A stretch of DNA of 64,000 nt from Erythrobacter sp. (GTDB lineage: Bacteria; Pseudomonadota; Alphaproteobacteria; Sphingomonadales; Sphingomonadaceae). The notes beneath the pieces were generated by a model. That model had not been told where the DNA came from, ran no database searches, and saw only the letters and a list, made by a program, of their open reading frames with translations. The stretch is from the NCBI GenBank assembly GCA_030148605.1, contig JASBTD010000055.1, forward strand, positions 58,747 to 122,746, read 5' to 3'. Below, piece after piece: positions 37,160-46,500 of the stretch. Every line of letters begins with the position of its first letter. Within the stretch, counting starts at the first letter, position 1. The position numbers and the translations under genes are program-made.

Positions 37160-38720
37160 CACCAGCATTTCGCAGCCGCCTGGAAGCGGCGATGGCGCAT
37201 TGGGCTGGAGCGCGCGGCTTTCGCTCACAACGCGCATCCTGCTCGTCAACATTTTGCCGCTCGCGCTGCTGGGCGGCGGGATTTTCTATCTTGATACCTA
37301 CCGCACGCAGCTGCTTAACGAGCGTTACAAGATGGCCCGGATCGAAGCGCAGATCACCGCGGAAGCTTTGGCGGGGGCATCGCGTTCGCGCCAGGAAGCG
37401 CTGCTGGTCCAGATTGGCAAGGAACAGCGCATGCGGTTGCGCATGTTCGATGCCGAAGGGCGGCTTTGGGCAGACAGTTTCGCGCTTGATGAACCATCTT
37501 TCCAGTTTGACGATATTACCGATGACAGCTGGAACCTGCGCTTTGCCCGCTGGCTCGACCGCGCGGTCGACACGATCGTGGGCGCAGAACCTGTGACTGA
37601 TTATGTCGAACCCGAAAGCCAGCTTGCCGATGCATGGCCAGAGCTGGTCCGCGCCCGGGAAGAGGGGCATAGCCAGATTACGCTTTATGACTGGAGAGAC
37701 GGCACGCCGGTGATCACCGCTGCCGCGCCCGTCGGCCTGAATGGCGCAACCTTGCTGACCACCCGCAACGCGGTCGACATAACCGAGGCTGTGCGTGCAG
37801 CGCGCTCGACGCTGGGTATTGCAGTGATGCTGGCGCTGGCGTCTTCAATCCTGCTGTCACTGTTCCTGGCACGCACGATCGTTGCTCCGTTGCGCTTGCT
37901 GGCCAATTCGGCCGCCAAGGTGCGGCAAGGTCGCGATCGCGATGTCGAAGTTCCCCGTTTGCCGGAACGGCGCGATGAAATCGGCCTGCTTGCCCGATCT
38001 GTCTCTGACATGACCGGCGCACTGCGACACAGGATTGACGCGGTTGACAGCTTCGCTGCCGACGTGGCGCATGAAATCAAGAATCCCCTGGCTTCGCTGC
38101 GCAGCGCGATCGAGTCGCTGCCTCGCGTGACCGATGCCGACACCCGTCGCCAGCTTGAGGAAATCGCGACGCATGACGTGCGGCGGATTGACCGCTTGGT
38201 GAGCGAAATCTCCGATGCCAGCCGGATCGATGCCGAAATGTCGCGTGCCAAACGCGAGCAGATTGATCTTGCCAAGCTGATCGAAGCGATCATCGGATCG
38301 CGCGATGCGCGCGATGAAAACGCCAATCGCAAGATGGTGTTGAACACACACAGCCTGAATACAGTGGTGACCGGGGTCCCGCCGCGGCTCGAGCGTGTGA
38401 TCGAAAACTTGCTCGACAATGCCGTGTCCTTTTCGCCGCCGGATGGCGAGATCACGATTGACCTATGGCGCAAGGGGGACCGGGTGACCCTTTTCGTATG
38501 CGACGAGGGACCGGGCATTGCCAGGGAAGCCCGTGAAAAGGTTTTCCAGCGTTTCCATTCCGTGCGCCCGTCTGGCGAAGATTTTGGCAATCATTCCGGC
38601 CTGGGCCTGGCGATCGCCCGCGAAATCGCGCAGGCGCATGATGGTTCGCTGATTGCTTCTGATCGGCCCGATGGAAGGCCGGGGGCCTGTTTCGAACTCG
38701 AGCTGCCGGCAGCAAAATGA
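37152..38720 (+). CDS. chvG: Sensor histidine kinase ChvG
   Basis: A 522-residue inner-membrane kinase. Two membrane helices (about residues 28-47 and 222-243) enclose a periplasmic domain of about 170 residues. A HAMP-like linker follows, then an H-box with [12 protein letters not shown] and the catalytic domain with ENLLDNA (N box), CDEGPGI (G1) and SGLGLAIA (G2). It phosphorylates ChvI. The gene overlaps both chvI and hprK, so expression is coupled. Confidence 0.93.
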   Translation: MADTSISQPPGSGDGALGWSARLSLTTRILLVNILPLALLGGGIFYLDTYRTQLLNERYKMARIEAQITAEALAGASRSRQEALLVQIGKEQRMRLRMFDAEGRLWADSFALDEPSFQFDDITDDSWNLRFARWLDRAVDTIVGAEPVTDYVEPESQLADAWPELVRAREEGHSQITLYDWRDGTPVITAAAPVGLNGATLLTTRNAVDITEAVRAARSTLGIAVMLALASSILLSLFLARTIVAPLRLLANSAAKVRQGRDRDVEVPRLPERRDEIGLLARSVSDMTGALRHRIDAVDSFAADVAHEIKNPLASLRSAIESLPRVTDADTRRQLEEIATHDVRRIDRLVSEISDASRIDAEMSRAKREQIDLAKLIEAIIGSRDARDENANRKMVLNTHSLNTVVTGVPPRLERVIENLLDNAVSFSPPDGEITIDLWRKGDRVTLFVCDEGPGIAREAREKVFQRFHSVRPSGEDFGNHSGLGLAIAREIAQAHDGSLIASDRPDGRPGACFELELPAAK

Positions 38721-39145
38721 GCATTTCGAAGATCACAGCCAATGTCAGCGCTGTCGCGATCGACGGGAAGGCGTTGCTGATCGAGGGGGGCCCGGGCAGC
38801 GGTAAATCTGGCTTGGCGCTGGCGCTGATCGACCGCGGGGCCGGATTGATCGGCGACGACGGGGTGCGTTTGACGCGCAATGACAAGACCGTGATCGTGT
38901 CTCCCCCTCCCAATATCTCCGGTAAGCTGGAACTTCGAGGAGTCGGCATTGTCGAGCTACCCACTGCGGAAGCACCGCTGTCGCTGATACTGGTGATCGA
39001 TGATGCTGCGCCGCGCTATCCCGAAGCGATCGCAAAGCGGGATGTGCTCGGCCAACCGGTGCCAGTGCTGCCCTTTCACGCAGGCGATGCAAACCAGGCG
39101 CTGCGCGCAGAGTGGGCATTGCGCATGCATGGCTTAAGCTTCTAG
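38717..39145 (+). CDS. hprK: HPr kinase/phosphorylase, short alphaproteobacterial form
   Basis: A 142-residue HprK that consists of the catalytic domain only; the N-terminal domain of Gram-positive versions is missing, as is normal for alphaproteobacteria. The P-loop EGGPGSGKSG lies near residue 24 and the GDDGV loop follows. It phosphorylates HPr on serine. The gene overlaps chvG by four bases and is followed ten bases later by rapZ, which links envelope sensing to the PTS branch. Confidence 0.9.
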   Translation: MSISKITANVSAVAIDGKALLIEGGPGSGKSGLALALIDRGAGLIGDDGVRLTRNDKTVIVSPPPNISGKLELRGVGIVELPTAEAPLSLILVIDDAAPRYPEAIAKRDVLGQPVPVLPFHAGDANQALRAEWALRMHGLSF

Positions 39146-39155
39146 AGGCCTGTCG

Positions 39156-40070
39156 ATGAGCGATGCGAGCGACTCAGCCTCACAACAGCAGCATATCCTG
39201 CTGGTCACCGGCATGCTCGGCGCAGGCAAGTCCACCGCATTGCATGTGCTTGAGGACCTTGGCTGGGAGATCATCGATAATCTCCCGGTGCGCTTGCTCG
39301 AGCACATGGTGACTGCGCCAGATGATGCCTCACGCAAACTGGCCATAGGGTTTGATTCGCGCACGCGCGGCTTTGTGCCGCAAGACATTATCGATCTTAC
39401 CGGTCAAATCAGCGCGCGCAGCGACTTGGCGCTATCGACCATGTTCATCGACTGTTCGACCGAAGAGCTTGAGCGCCGCTATAACGAGACCCGCAGGCGA
39501 CACTCGATGGCGCAGGGCCGCCCGTTGCAGGAAGGTATCCGGGCCGAGCGGGATCTGCTCGCACCCTTGCGCGAATGGGCAGACATTGTTGTCGATACCA
39601 GCACGTTCAGCGCCAATGATCTGCAGCAGAATATCCGTGACCTGTTTGCCGATACAGCAGGCGCGCCGATGACTGTGACTGTTTCCAGTTTTGGCTTTGC
39701 GCGCGGCACGCCGCCGCTGGCTGATCTGGTGTTTGACATGCGGTTTCTCGACAACCCGCATTGGGTTGAGAAATTGCGCGACTTGACAGGGCTCGACGCA
39801 GAGGTGGCAGAGCATATCCGCTCTGATCCCGCATTCACGGCCAGCTTCGACCGGATTCTCGGGCTGCTTTCCACCCTGCTCCCGCTCTATCAGGCGCAGG
39901 GCAAAGGTTATGTCCATATCGCCTTTGGCTGCACCGGCGGAAAACACCGTTCAGTCTTTACTGCGGAACAGATCGCGCAAGGCTTGCGCGAGGGCGGATT
40001 TTCGCCCACTGTCCGCCACCGAAATCTGGGATCGCGGACTACCGACGAGATCGAAGGGAAGAGGCGCTAA
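39156..40070 (+). CDS. rapZ: RNase adapter/nucleotide-binding protein RapZ
   Basis: A 304-residue protein with an N-terminal P-loop (TGMLGAGKST) and a C-terminal domain holding the conserved FGCTGGKHRSV motif. In enterobacteria RapZ steers RNase E to small RNAs that control glucosamine-6-phosphate synthase; the role in alphaproteobacteria is not worked out. The conserved HprK-RapZ-EIIA-HPr order supports a regulatory PTS role. Length is typical. Confidence 0.93.
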   Translation: MSDASDSASQQQHILLVTGMLGAGKSTALHVLEDLGWEIIDNLPVRLLEHMVTAPDDASRKLAIGFDSRTRGFVPQDIIDLTGQISARSDLALSTMFIDCSTEELERRYNETRRRHSMAQGRPLQEGIRAERDLLAPLREWADIVVDTSTFSANDLQQNIRDLFADTAGAPMTVTVSSFGFARGTPPLADLVFDMRFLDNPHWVEKLRDLTGLDAEVAEHIRSDPAFTASFDRILGLLSTLLPLYQAQGKGYVHIAFGCTGGKHRSVFTAEQIAQGLREGGFSPTVRHRNLGSRTTDEIEGKRR

Positions 40071-40131
40071 TGCCCCGGATAAATGCAAATTGGCGTCGCG
40101 CCGCAGCAATGAACGGACCTGGCACTCTCTC

Positions 40132-40557
40132 ATGATCGGCATGATTTTGGTGACTCACGGCCGTTTGGCCGAGCACTTCGTGGAAGCGATGGAGCATGTG
40201 GTTGGCCCGCAACCGGCGGTGGCGACCATTTGCATCGGCCCCAATGACGACATGGAATTGCGCCGCAAGGATATTGCCAACGCGATTACCGAGGTTGAGC
40301 AAGGCCACGGTGTAATCGTGCTGACGGACCTGTTCGGCGGTACCCCGTCAAACCTTGCAATCTCGCTGCTCGAGCGGGGCCGCGTGGAAGTTATCGCCGG
40401 GATCAACCTGCCCATGCTGATCCGCTTGGCCGGTGCGCGCAAGTCGATGGATGTCAACGAAGCGGTGGCCGCGGCCAAGAAGGCCGGTCGCAATTACATC
40501 ACCGTCGCCAGTGAATTCCTGGGCGAAGAGGATACAGCCAAAGAGGCACGCGCGTGA
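40132..40557 (+). CDS. PTS system mannose-type EIIA domain protein
   Basis: A 141-residue single-domain EIIA of the mannose/fructose type. The phospho-histidine is in LVTHGRLAEHF (near residue 9), and the LTDLFGGTPSN segment (about residue 66) is the family signature. No EIIB or EIIC partner is in sight, so it is probably regulatory and not part of sugar import. The ATG at 40132 was chosen because upstream in-frame sequence belongs to rapZ. It overlaps HPr by four bases. Confidence 0.9.
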   Translation: MIGMILVTHGRLAEHFVEAMEHVVGPQPAVATICIGPNDDMELRRKDIANAITEVEQGHGVIVLTDLFGGTPSNLAISLLERGRVEVIAGINLPMLIRLAGARKSMDVNEAVAAAKKAGRNYITVASEFLGEEDTAKEARA

Positions 40558-40832
40558 GCGAACAGCGCGCGGTACTTACTATTGTGAACAAGCGCGGGCT
40601 GCATGCACGCGCCAGTGCCAAATTCGTTGGCGCGGTCAGCGCTTTGCCGGGCAGCGTCGCGGTGCGCGTCGCGAAGGATGGCAATGAAGCAGCCGGTGGA
40701 TCCATCCTCGGCCTGATGATGCTGGGCGCTGCCAAAGGAGACGAGATCGAACTGATCGTCTCTGGCGAGAACGCGGAAAGCGTGTTTGCAGATTTGCGCG
40801 CGATGATCGAAAACGGTTTCGGCGAAGACTGA
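40554..40832 (+). CDS. ptsH: Phosphocarrier protein HPr
   Basis: A 92-residue HPr. The phospho-histidine is in KRGLHARAS (residue 17), and the regulatory serine is in GGSILGLMML. It receives phosphate from enzyme I and passes it to the EIIA encoded just before; HprK encoded upstream can modify the serine. The start overlaps the EIIA stop (GTGA), indicating one operon. Confidence 0.94.
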   Translation: MSEQRAVLTIVNKRGLHARASAKFVGAVSALPGSVAVRVAKDGNEAAGGSILGLMMLGAAKGDEIELIVSGENAESVFADLRAMIENGFGED

Positions 40833-40838
40833 GCGCCC

Positions 40839-41654
40839 GTGCCTCAACGACGCGAGATCACCGGCTTTTCCAACCCCACGGTCAAATACCTGCGGAGCTT
40901 GCGCGAGAAGAAACATCGCAAGGCCGCGGGCAAGTTTCTGGCAGAGGGATTGCGCTTGCTCACCGATGCGCGCGAATGCGGCCATCTGCCGGAAATGCTG
41001 GTGATGGCGAGTGAGCGCGATGCGCACCCTTTGCTCGATGCGCTTGAGGCTGACGTGATGGCGGCAGGCGGCGAAGTGATCGAGACTTCGCCCGATATCC
41101 TTGCCAAGATTACGGGCAAATCGAACCCGCAAACGGTGGCAGGCGTGTTTGCCGAATTCGATACCTCGCTTGGCGCGATCGAGCGTAACGGCGCCGCGAT
41201 CTGGCTGGTCGCGCAGGCACTGCGCGATCCGGGCAATCTGGGAACCATGCTGCGCACTGGCGACGCGGTGGGCGCAGGCGGGCTGATCCTGATCGATGAC
41301 TGCGCAGACCCGTTCAGCGTCGAAGCGGTGCGCGCCAGCATGGGCGCAATCTTCACGCAAAAGGTCGCGCGGGCCGAATGGAACGAGTTCCTGCCGTGGC
41401 TACGAAGCGGCCCGGGGCAATTGGTCGCGGCCAGCTTGCGTGATGCGGTACGCTATCGCGGCGCGCCCTATCAGGCGCCTTGTTTCATCCTCGTCGGCAA
41501 CGAATCTCAGGGCTTGCCAGAGGAGTATGAAGCAGCCTGCGACCTGCGCGTAACCATGCCGATGAAAGGCCGTGCAGACAGTTTGAACGCCGCGATCGCC
41601 GGTGCTGTGCTGGCTTATGAGGTGTTGGCGGGGCTGGACCAGTCGGCCGCCTGA
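40839..41654 (+). CDS. SpoU-type (TrmH family) RNA methyltransferase
   Basis: A 271-residue SPOUT 2'-O-methyltransferase. The N-terminal substrate-binding domain (SNPTVKYLRSLREKKHR) is followed by the knot domain with LRDPGNLGTMLRTGDA (motif 1), GNESQGLP (motif 2) and MKGRADSLNAAIAGAVL (motif 3). The target nucleotide (tRNA or 23S rRNA) cannot be set. The start is GTG at 40839, six bases after ptsH. Confidence 0.9.
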   Translation: MPQRREITGFSNPTVKYLRSLREKKHRKAAGKFLAEGLRLLTDARECGHLPEMLVMASERDAHPLLDALEADVMAAGGEVIETSPDILAKITGKSNPQTVAGVFAEFDTSLGAIERNGAAIWLVAQALRDPGNLGTMLRTGDAVGAGGLILIDDCADPFSVEAVRASMGAIFTQKVARAEWNEFLPWLRSGPGQLVAASLRDAVRYRGAPYQAPCFILVGNESQGLPEEYEAACDLRVTMPMKGRADSLNAAIAGAVLAYEVLAGLDQSAA

Positions 41655-41688
41655 CGCTGGAAGTTGCGGCGCTGAGAGGAGAAACGCA

Positions 41689-43461
41689 ATGCGCAAAACC
41701 GGTCTCTTTCCAAAGGCTGCGGCTTTGGCGATTGCTTCGTGCACCTTGCTGCTTAGCGCTTGCGCGCAAACGTCAATCCAGCATCAGGGCCTTGCAGAGG
41801 CGGATCTGATACTCGTCAACGCGCGGGTCTATTCGCTCGATTGGAACGATCCCGATGCGGAAGGGAGGCCCGCACTTGACGCCCCCTATGCCGCCGATGG
41901 CTGGATGCCCGACGCCGAGGCGATTGCGATTGATGATGGCGTGATCCTGAATGTGGGCAGCGCAAAGGACGTATTGGCCCACCAAGGCTCCGCGACCCGC
42001 ATCATCGACCTCGGCGGGGCCACTGTGCTGCCGGGTCTGGTCGATTCGCACACGCATGTTGTCGAACTGGGCGCAAAGCTGGATGCGGTCGACCTGACTG
42101 ACATCGCGACCGAGGAAGAAGCAGTTGCATTGGTGGCAAAGCGTGCGCGCACTACGCCGAAGGGCGAATGGATCATCGGCGCGGGCTGGGATGAAGGCGC
42201 GTGGGCGAACAACTATCCAGACAAAACATTGTTAAGCGCAGCGGTGCCGGATCATCCGGTGATCCTGCGCAGCCTGCATGGCTTTGCGCTTTGGGCCAAC
42301 CAGGCGGCGCTTGATGCCGCGGGGATCACAGGCGACAGCACAATCCCGGAAGGTGGCGAGATGCGCCGCAACGCGGATGGCACGCCGAGCGGGCTCTTCC
42401 TGAACCGCGCGACGACGATGCTGGATGCGGCGATCCCGCTCGCTCCGCTAGAGACACGCAAGCGCCAGACCCGAACCGGCCTGATGCAGATGGCGCGCGA
42501 TGGCTATGTCACCGTGCATGAGGCAGGTGCTGACAGCCACTCGATGGAAGCCTTCGAAGGGCTCGAGGCCGAAGGGCACTTGCCGATCCGCGTCTACGCC
42601 ATGCTCTCGCTCAGAGACGAGCCGTTGATGCGCGAGTGGATCGCGCGCGGCCCAGACACCGATGCAGACAGCATGCTGGTGACGCGTTCGGTCAAAGCCT
42701 ATTACGACGGCGCGCTGGGTTCGCGCGGAGCGCGGCTGATCGATGAATATTCGGACATGCCGGGCCACTATGGCGTTAGCGGCAGCGGCTATGGCTTTGA
42801 TCGCGCGCTTACCGAAGCGGCCATGCGCGCCAGTTTCCAGACCGGCATCCACGCCATCGGTGATGCGGGAAATCGCGAGGTGCTGGACATCTTTGCGGAG
42901 AAATTCGCGCAATATCCGCAGGCGCAAGCCAATCGCCACCGGATCGAACATGCGCAGGTCATTTCCCCGCAAGACATGGCGCGTTTCGCCGAGCTGGGCA
43001 TTGTCGCTTCAATGGAACCGCCGCATGCGGTGGAGGACAAGACCTGGGCCGAAGACCGGCTCGGCCCGGTGCGGATTCGCGGTGCCTATGCGTGGCGCAC
43101 GCTGCGGCGGAACAACGCCCGGCTAACCTTCAACGCTGACAATCCGGGATCCGATCACAACATCTTTTACGGGCTCCACGCGGCCGTCACGCGGCGTGAC
43201 AAGGCACTCGACCCCAATGGTGGGTGGTATCCGGATGAAACTGTCTCGATTGAAGAGGCGATCCGCGCTTACACGATCTGGTCTGCCTATGCCGCGTTCC
43301 GCGAAGACAAGACCGGGATCATTGTCCCGGGCCGCTGGGCCGATCTGACAGTGATCGACATCGATCCGTTTGTTGTGGCCGAGACCGCGCCTGAGCGGCT
43401 GCTGGGCGGCAAGGTGATGATGACCATCGTCAATGGCCAGATCATTTTCGAACGGCAGTAG
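41689..43461 (+). CDS. Amidohydrolase-family lipoprotein (YtcJ-like)
   Basis: A 590-residue metal-dependent amidohydrolase with a lipobox (LLLSAC) near residue 24. The VDSHTHVV motif supplies two metal ligands (about residue 120). A DADNPGSDHNIFYG segment lies near the end of the barrel and a further VIDIDPF strand follows. It groups with the YtcJ/AepA-type proteins, whose substrates are mostly unknown. GAGAGGAG precedes the ATG. It abuts rmuC at its 3' end. Confidence 0.88.
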   Translation: MRKTGLFPKAAALAIASCTLLLSACAQTSIQHQGLAEADLILVNARVYSLDWNDPDAEGRPALDAPYAADGWMPDAEAIAIDDGVILNVGSAKDVLAHQGSATRIIDLGGATVLPGLVDSHTHVVELGAKLDAVDLTDIATEEEAVALVAKRARTTPKGEWIIGAGWDEGAWANNYPDKTLLSAAVPDHPVILRSLHGFALWANQAALDAAGITGDSTIPEGGEMRRNADGTPSGLFLNRATTMLDAAIPLAPLETRKRQTRTGLMQMARDGYVTVHEAGADSHSMEAFEGLEAEGHLPIRVYAMLSLRDEPLMREWIARGPDTDADSMLVTRSVKAYYDGALGSRGARLIDEYSDMPGHYGVSGSGYGFDRALTEAAMRASFQTGIHAIGDAGNREVLDIFAEKFAQYPQAQANRHRIEHAQVISPQDMARFAELGIVASMEPPHAVEDKTWAEDRLGPVRIRGAYAWRTLRRNNARLTFNADNPGSDHNIFYGLHAAVTRRDKALDPNGGWYPDETVSIEEAIRAYTIWSAYAAFREDKTGIIVPGRWADLTVIDIDPFVVAETAPERLLGGKVMMTIVNGQIIFERQ

Positions 43462-44802
43462 CTATTCCGCCGCATCCTTGCTGCCATCGGTGAGCAAATC
43501 ATCCGCCGTATAGCGCGGCGCGCCTTCCACCAGTGAAACCTTTTCGATTTCTTTCGAAATCTCCAAGCCCTTTTCCGCCATCCGGCGACCACTGGTGAGT
43601 ACATTGCGCTCAAAGCTGCCGACGAACTTGTTATAATTCGCCACTGCCGTTTCCAGCCCGCCGCCGACGCGCTTCATATGCTCGGCAGCCACGCGCAGCC
43701 GGTCATACAGCTCCGCGCCCATCTTGCCGATTTCCTTGGCCTCGGCCGCCATCTGGTCCTGCCGCCACACCTGCGCGACTGTGCGCGCGATCGCGACAAG
43801 ATTGGTGGGCGTAGCGAGCAGCACCTTGTTGCGGAAAGCGAAGTCCCACAATTCCGGATCATGTTCCAGCGCCGCAGCCACGAAATGCTCACCCGGCACA
43901 AACATCACGACATAGTCGGGCGCGTCTTCGAACTGGCTCTGGTAGCTTTTCGAACCGAGCATCTGCACGTGGTTGCGCATCGATTTGGCGTGCAAATCCA
44001 TGTGCCGGCCGCGCTCATTATCGTCGTCAGCTTCAAAGGCCGCCTGATAGGCGTTGAGCGAAACCTTGGCGTCGATCACGAGCTGCTTCTGGCCGGGCAC
44101 ATTGACGATCGCATCAGGGCGCAACCGCCCACCATCGCTTTCGACGGACTGCTCGAGATTGAAATCAGTGTGTTGCGACAGCCCGCATTGCTCGAGCACA
44201 TTCTGCAGCGCCCGCTCGCCCCAGCGCCCGCGCGCCTTGGGCGCATTGGTCAGCGAATTGCCCAGCCGCTGTGCTTCGCGCCGGACCTCTTCCTGGCCTT
44301 CGCGCATCGACTGGATCAGGCCGGTTAGCTGGCCAAAGGCATCGACCCGCTGCTTCTCCAGAGTTTCCACCTGTTGCTCGTATTTCGCGAGGCGCTCACC
44401 CACGGGTTGGAGCAGCGTCTTAATTTTGGCTTCGCCTGCCTCTTCGGATTGCTTGAAGCGTTCGTCCGCACGCTTGAGGAACTCTTCCTGGCTACGGCTG
44501 AGGACTTCGCTCCCCAGCGCCTTGAACTGCGTGAGCATTTCCTCGCGCGCTTCCTTCATCTGCGCCATCTGCTTGTCGAAATTGGCCGCGTTCGCTTTGA
44601 GTGTCGCGAGCTCGATTTGCGCTTCGCCCAGCTCCTTGATCGCAGTTTTGAATTCGGTTTCGCGCGCAGCCGCAGCAACTTCAGCCTCGGCAAGCTTCCC
44701 CTTTGCATCGGCAACGGGACGCGAACCGATAAACCACCCTGCCCCCGCGCCGATTGCGAGGCCGAGGATAAGCGCGATGATACTGAGAAGTGTGGGGTCC
44801 AT
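43462..44802 (-). CDS. rmuC: DNA recombination protein RmuC
   Basis: A 446-residue protein anchored by an N-terminal helix (residues about 6-24). A long coiled coil (about residues 30-170) is followed by the RmuC nuclease-like domain with KARGRWGERALQNVLE, RPDAIVNVPGQKQLVIDAKVSL and YVVMFVPGEHFVAAAL. RmuC limits inversions at short repeats in E. coli. It meets the amidohydrolase gene head-on with no gap. Confidence 0.93.
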   Translation of the reverse strand: MDPTLLSIIALILGLAIGAGAGWFIGSRPVADAKGKLAEAEVAAAARETEFKTAIKELGEAQIELATLKANAANFDKQMAQMKEAREEMLTQFKALGSEVLSRSQEEFLKRADERFKQSEEAGEAKIKTLLQPVGERLAKYEQQVETLEKQRVDAFGQLTGLIQSMREGQEEVRREAQRLGNSLTNAPKARGRWGERALQNVLEQCGLSQHTDFNLEQSVESDGGRLRPDAIVNVPGQKQLVIDAKVSLNAYQAAFEADDDNERGRHMDLHAKSMRNHVQMLGSKSYQSQFEDAPDYVVMFVPGEHFVAAALEHDPELWDFAFRNKVLLATPTNLVAIARTVAQVWRQDQMAAEAKEIGKMGAELYDRLRVAAEHMKRVGGGLETAVANYNKFVGSFERNVLTSGRRMAEKGLEISKEIEKVSLVEGAPRYTADDLLTDGSKDAAE

Positions 44803-44864
44803 CGCGCCAGTCTATGCGGAACGTAAGCGGAACGCTAGAGGCATCTGCGAGAAGATGTGGACTG

Positions 44865-45002
44865 GTCCTCGCTGGATTCGCGCTTCCGCGGGAATGACGA
44901 TAATTCGGCGAGCGACCAGCGAGGCACAAGGGCGACCGCCCGTCCGCAGCGATGCGATCTTTGATCGCGATGAGCGAGGATGTCGCACGCCGGATGGCGT
45001 GC
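44865..45002. repeat. Intergenic stretch with palindromic pieces between rmuC and def
   Basis: Arms CCTCGCTGG (44867-44875) and CCAGCGAGG (44916-44924) surround a CGCTTCCGCGGGAATGACG fragment that matches 17141-17165 in part. A short hairpin GCACGCC-GGAT-GGCGTGC lies at 44985-45002 close to the end of def. No gene is seen here. Confidence 0.6.
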
Positions 45003-45010
45003 GGAAACAA

Positions 45011-45583
45011 TCACGCAGCTTGCCGCAGCTTCTTCAGCTTCTTCAGCGCCATATTGCGTTTGAGGCGCGAGAGGTGGTCGATGAAGAGGATGCCTTCCAA
45101 GTGGTCCATCTCGTGCTGGATACAGGTTGCGAGCAGACCTTCCATCGCTTCTTCATGATGCTTGCCGTCCAGATCCTGATAACGCACGGTGCAGGTCGCG
45201 GGGCGATCCACATCGGCGTAAATCTCCGGCACGGAAAGGCAGCCTTCCTGATAGGTCGACAGCTCTTCCGCCGGATCGACGATCACCGGGTTCACGAACA
45301 CGCGCGGCTCTTTCTTGGTCGCCGGATGGGTGTGCTTGTGCCCATCATGCTCGCATTCGATCGGGTCTGCATCGGGGTCTTCCGGTTGCAGATCAATTAC
45401 CAGCACGCGCTTGGGCACGCCGACCTGAATGGCCGCCAAGCCAATGCCGGGCGCATCATACATCGTCTCGAACATGTCCTCGACCAGCTGTTTCAGCTCG
45501 TCATTGAACTCATCGTCCTTGACGAGTTCGGACACGACCTTGAGCCGGGGGTCCGGCACTTCCAGGATTTCACGAATAGCCAT
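45011..45583 (-). CDS. def: Peptide deformylase with a His-rich insert
   Basis: A 190-residue peptide deformylase that removes the formyl group from new N-termini. The three motifs are GIGLAAIQVG, EGCLSVPEI (Cys ligand) and QHEMDHLEG (two His ligands and the catalytic Glu). Between motif 1 and motif 2 is an insert of about 25 residues rich in Asp, Glu and His (ECEHDGHKHTH). The start at 45583 (MAIREIL) is the family-typical start. Confidence 0.95.
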   Translation of the reverse strand: MAIREILEVPDPRLKVVSELVKDDEFNDELKQLVEDMFETMYDAPGIGLAAIQVGVPKRVLVIDLQPEDPDADPIECEHDGHKHTHPATKKEPRVFVNPVIVDPAEELSTYQEGCLSVPEIYADVDRPATCTVRYQDLDGKHHEEAMEGLLATCIQHEMDHLEGILFIDHLSRLKRNMALKKLKKLRQAA

Positions 45584-45618
45584 GGAAGGGGATTTAGGCG
45601 CTCGGATTGCAGTTATCA

Positions 45619-45755
45619 ATCCTCCCCGGTCCGGGGAGGTGGCAGGCGATGCCCAGGCATCGTCTGACGGAGGGGAAGGCCCACACGCAACGACGCAAGT
45701 TGAGAGTCCCCTCCACCATGCTTCGCATGGTCCCCCTCCCCGTTTCGGGGAGGAT
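45619..45755. repeat. Empty DUF559-type flanking element
   Basis: The left side, ATCCTCCCCGGTCCGGGGAGG, and the right side, GAGTCCCCTCCACCATGC to CGTTTCGGGGAGGAT, match the two arms that surround the DUF559 gene at 9777-10247, but only about 60 bases lie between. It ends exactly at the recR stop codon. Confidence 0.8.
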
Positions 45756-46352
45756 TCAGGCGACAGGCCTCCGCGCCCTCAGCGCCTGCGCCAGCGTGCC
45801 TTCGTCAAGGTAGTCGAGCTCGCCGCCCACTGGCAGGCCATGCGCCAGCTGGGTGATCCGCAGCGGGAAAGCCTCCAGCCGCTCGGCCAGGTAATGCGCG
45901 GTGGTTTGCCCTTCGAGCGTGGCATTCATCGCCAGAACCACTTCGTCGATCCCGCCCTGCTCCACCCGCGCCAGCAAGGATGCAACGTTCAAATCCTCCG
46001 GACCAACCCCATCGAGCGCAGACAGCTTGCCGCCGAGCACGTGATAACGCCCGGTGAAGAGCCTTGCACGATCAAGCGCCCATAGGTCCGCAACATCTTC
46101 CACCACGCATAGCGATTTCTGGTCACGCCGCGGATCGGCGCAAATGCCGCACGGATTCTTGGTATCGACATTGCCGCAAGTGTCGCATTCCACCAACGTA
46201 TCCTGCACCGCGCCCAATGCGGTAAGGAGTGTCGGCAACGCTTGCTCTCGGTTCTTCACCAGCCACAGCACCGCACGCCGCGCGCTGCGCGGGCCAAACC
46301 CGGGAAGCCGCGCCAATGCATTGGCCAGCGTTTCGATCTCTTGCGATGCCAT
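45756..46352 (-). CDS. recR: Recombination protein RecR
   Basis: A 198-residue DNA-repair protein of the RecFOR path. The N-terminal HhH ([11 protein letters not shown]), four-cysteine zinc finger ([16 protein letters not shown], about residues 55-70) and Toprim domain ([11 protein letters not shown], then [13 protein letters not shown]) are all present. The start at 46352 (MASQEIE) was preferred because an upstream in-frame extension is made by a repeat. DnaX and YbaB-type neighbours, common elsewhere, are not next to it here. Confidence 0.95.
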   Translation of the reverse strand: MASQEIETLANALARLPGFGPRSARRAVLWLVKNREQALPTLLTALGAVQDTLVECDTCGNVDTKNPCGICADPRRDQKSLCVVEDVADLWALDRARLFTGRYHVLGGKLSALDGVGPEDLNVASLLARVEQGGIDEVVLAMNATLEGQTTAHYLAERLEAFPLRITQLAHGLPVGGELDYLDEGTLAQALRARRPVA

Positions 46353-46393
46353 GGCGCGACAGATAGGGGCTTCATCAGGAATTTGAAATGAAA

Positions 46394-46489
46394 ACTCCTC
46401 CCCCTTTGAAGGGGGAGGTCGGGAGGGGTGCAGTGCCATTCATGGGCCGAATAACCCCACCCCCAACCCCTCCCCCCAAGGGAGGGGAG
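46394..46489. repeat. G/C-rich palindromic pair before fmt
   Basis: One hairpin, CTCCCCC-TTTGAA-GGGGGAG, and a second, CCCTCC-CCCCAA-GGGAGGGG, are separated by about 50 bases. The region divides recR from fmt, which run divergently. The second arm gives a purine-rich GGGAGGGGAGAAG just before the fmt start and may serve as its ribosome-binding site. Confidence 0.75.
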
Positions 46490-46500
46490 AAGTGGATGGA

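Noticed and set aside
44054..45667. 537-codon plus-strand frame across rmuC and def
   Set aside because: Overlaps two well-supported minus-strand genes; sequence is Ser/Arg-rich low complexity with no motif.
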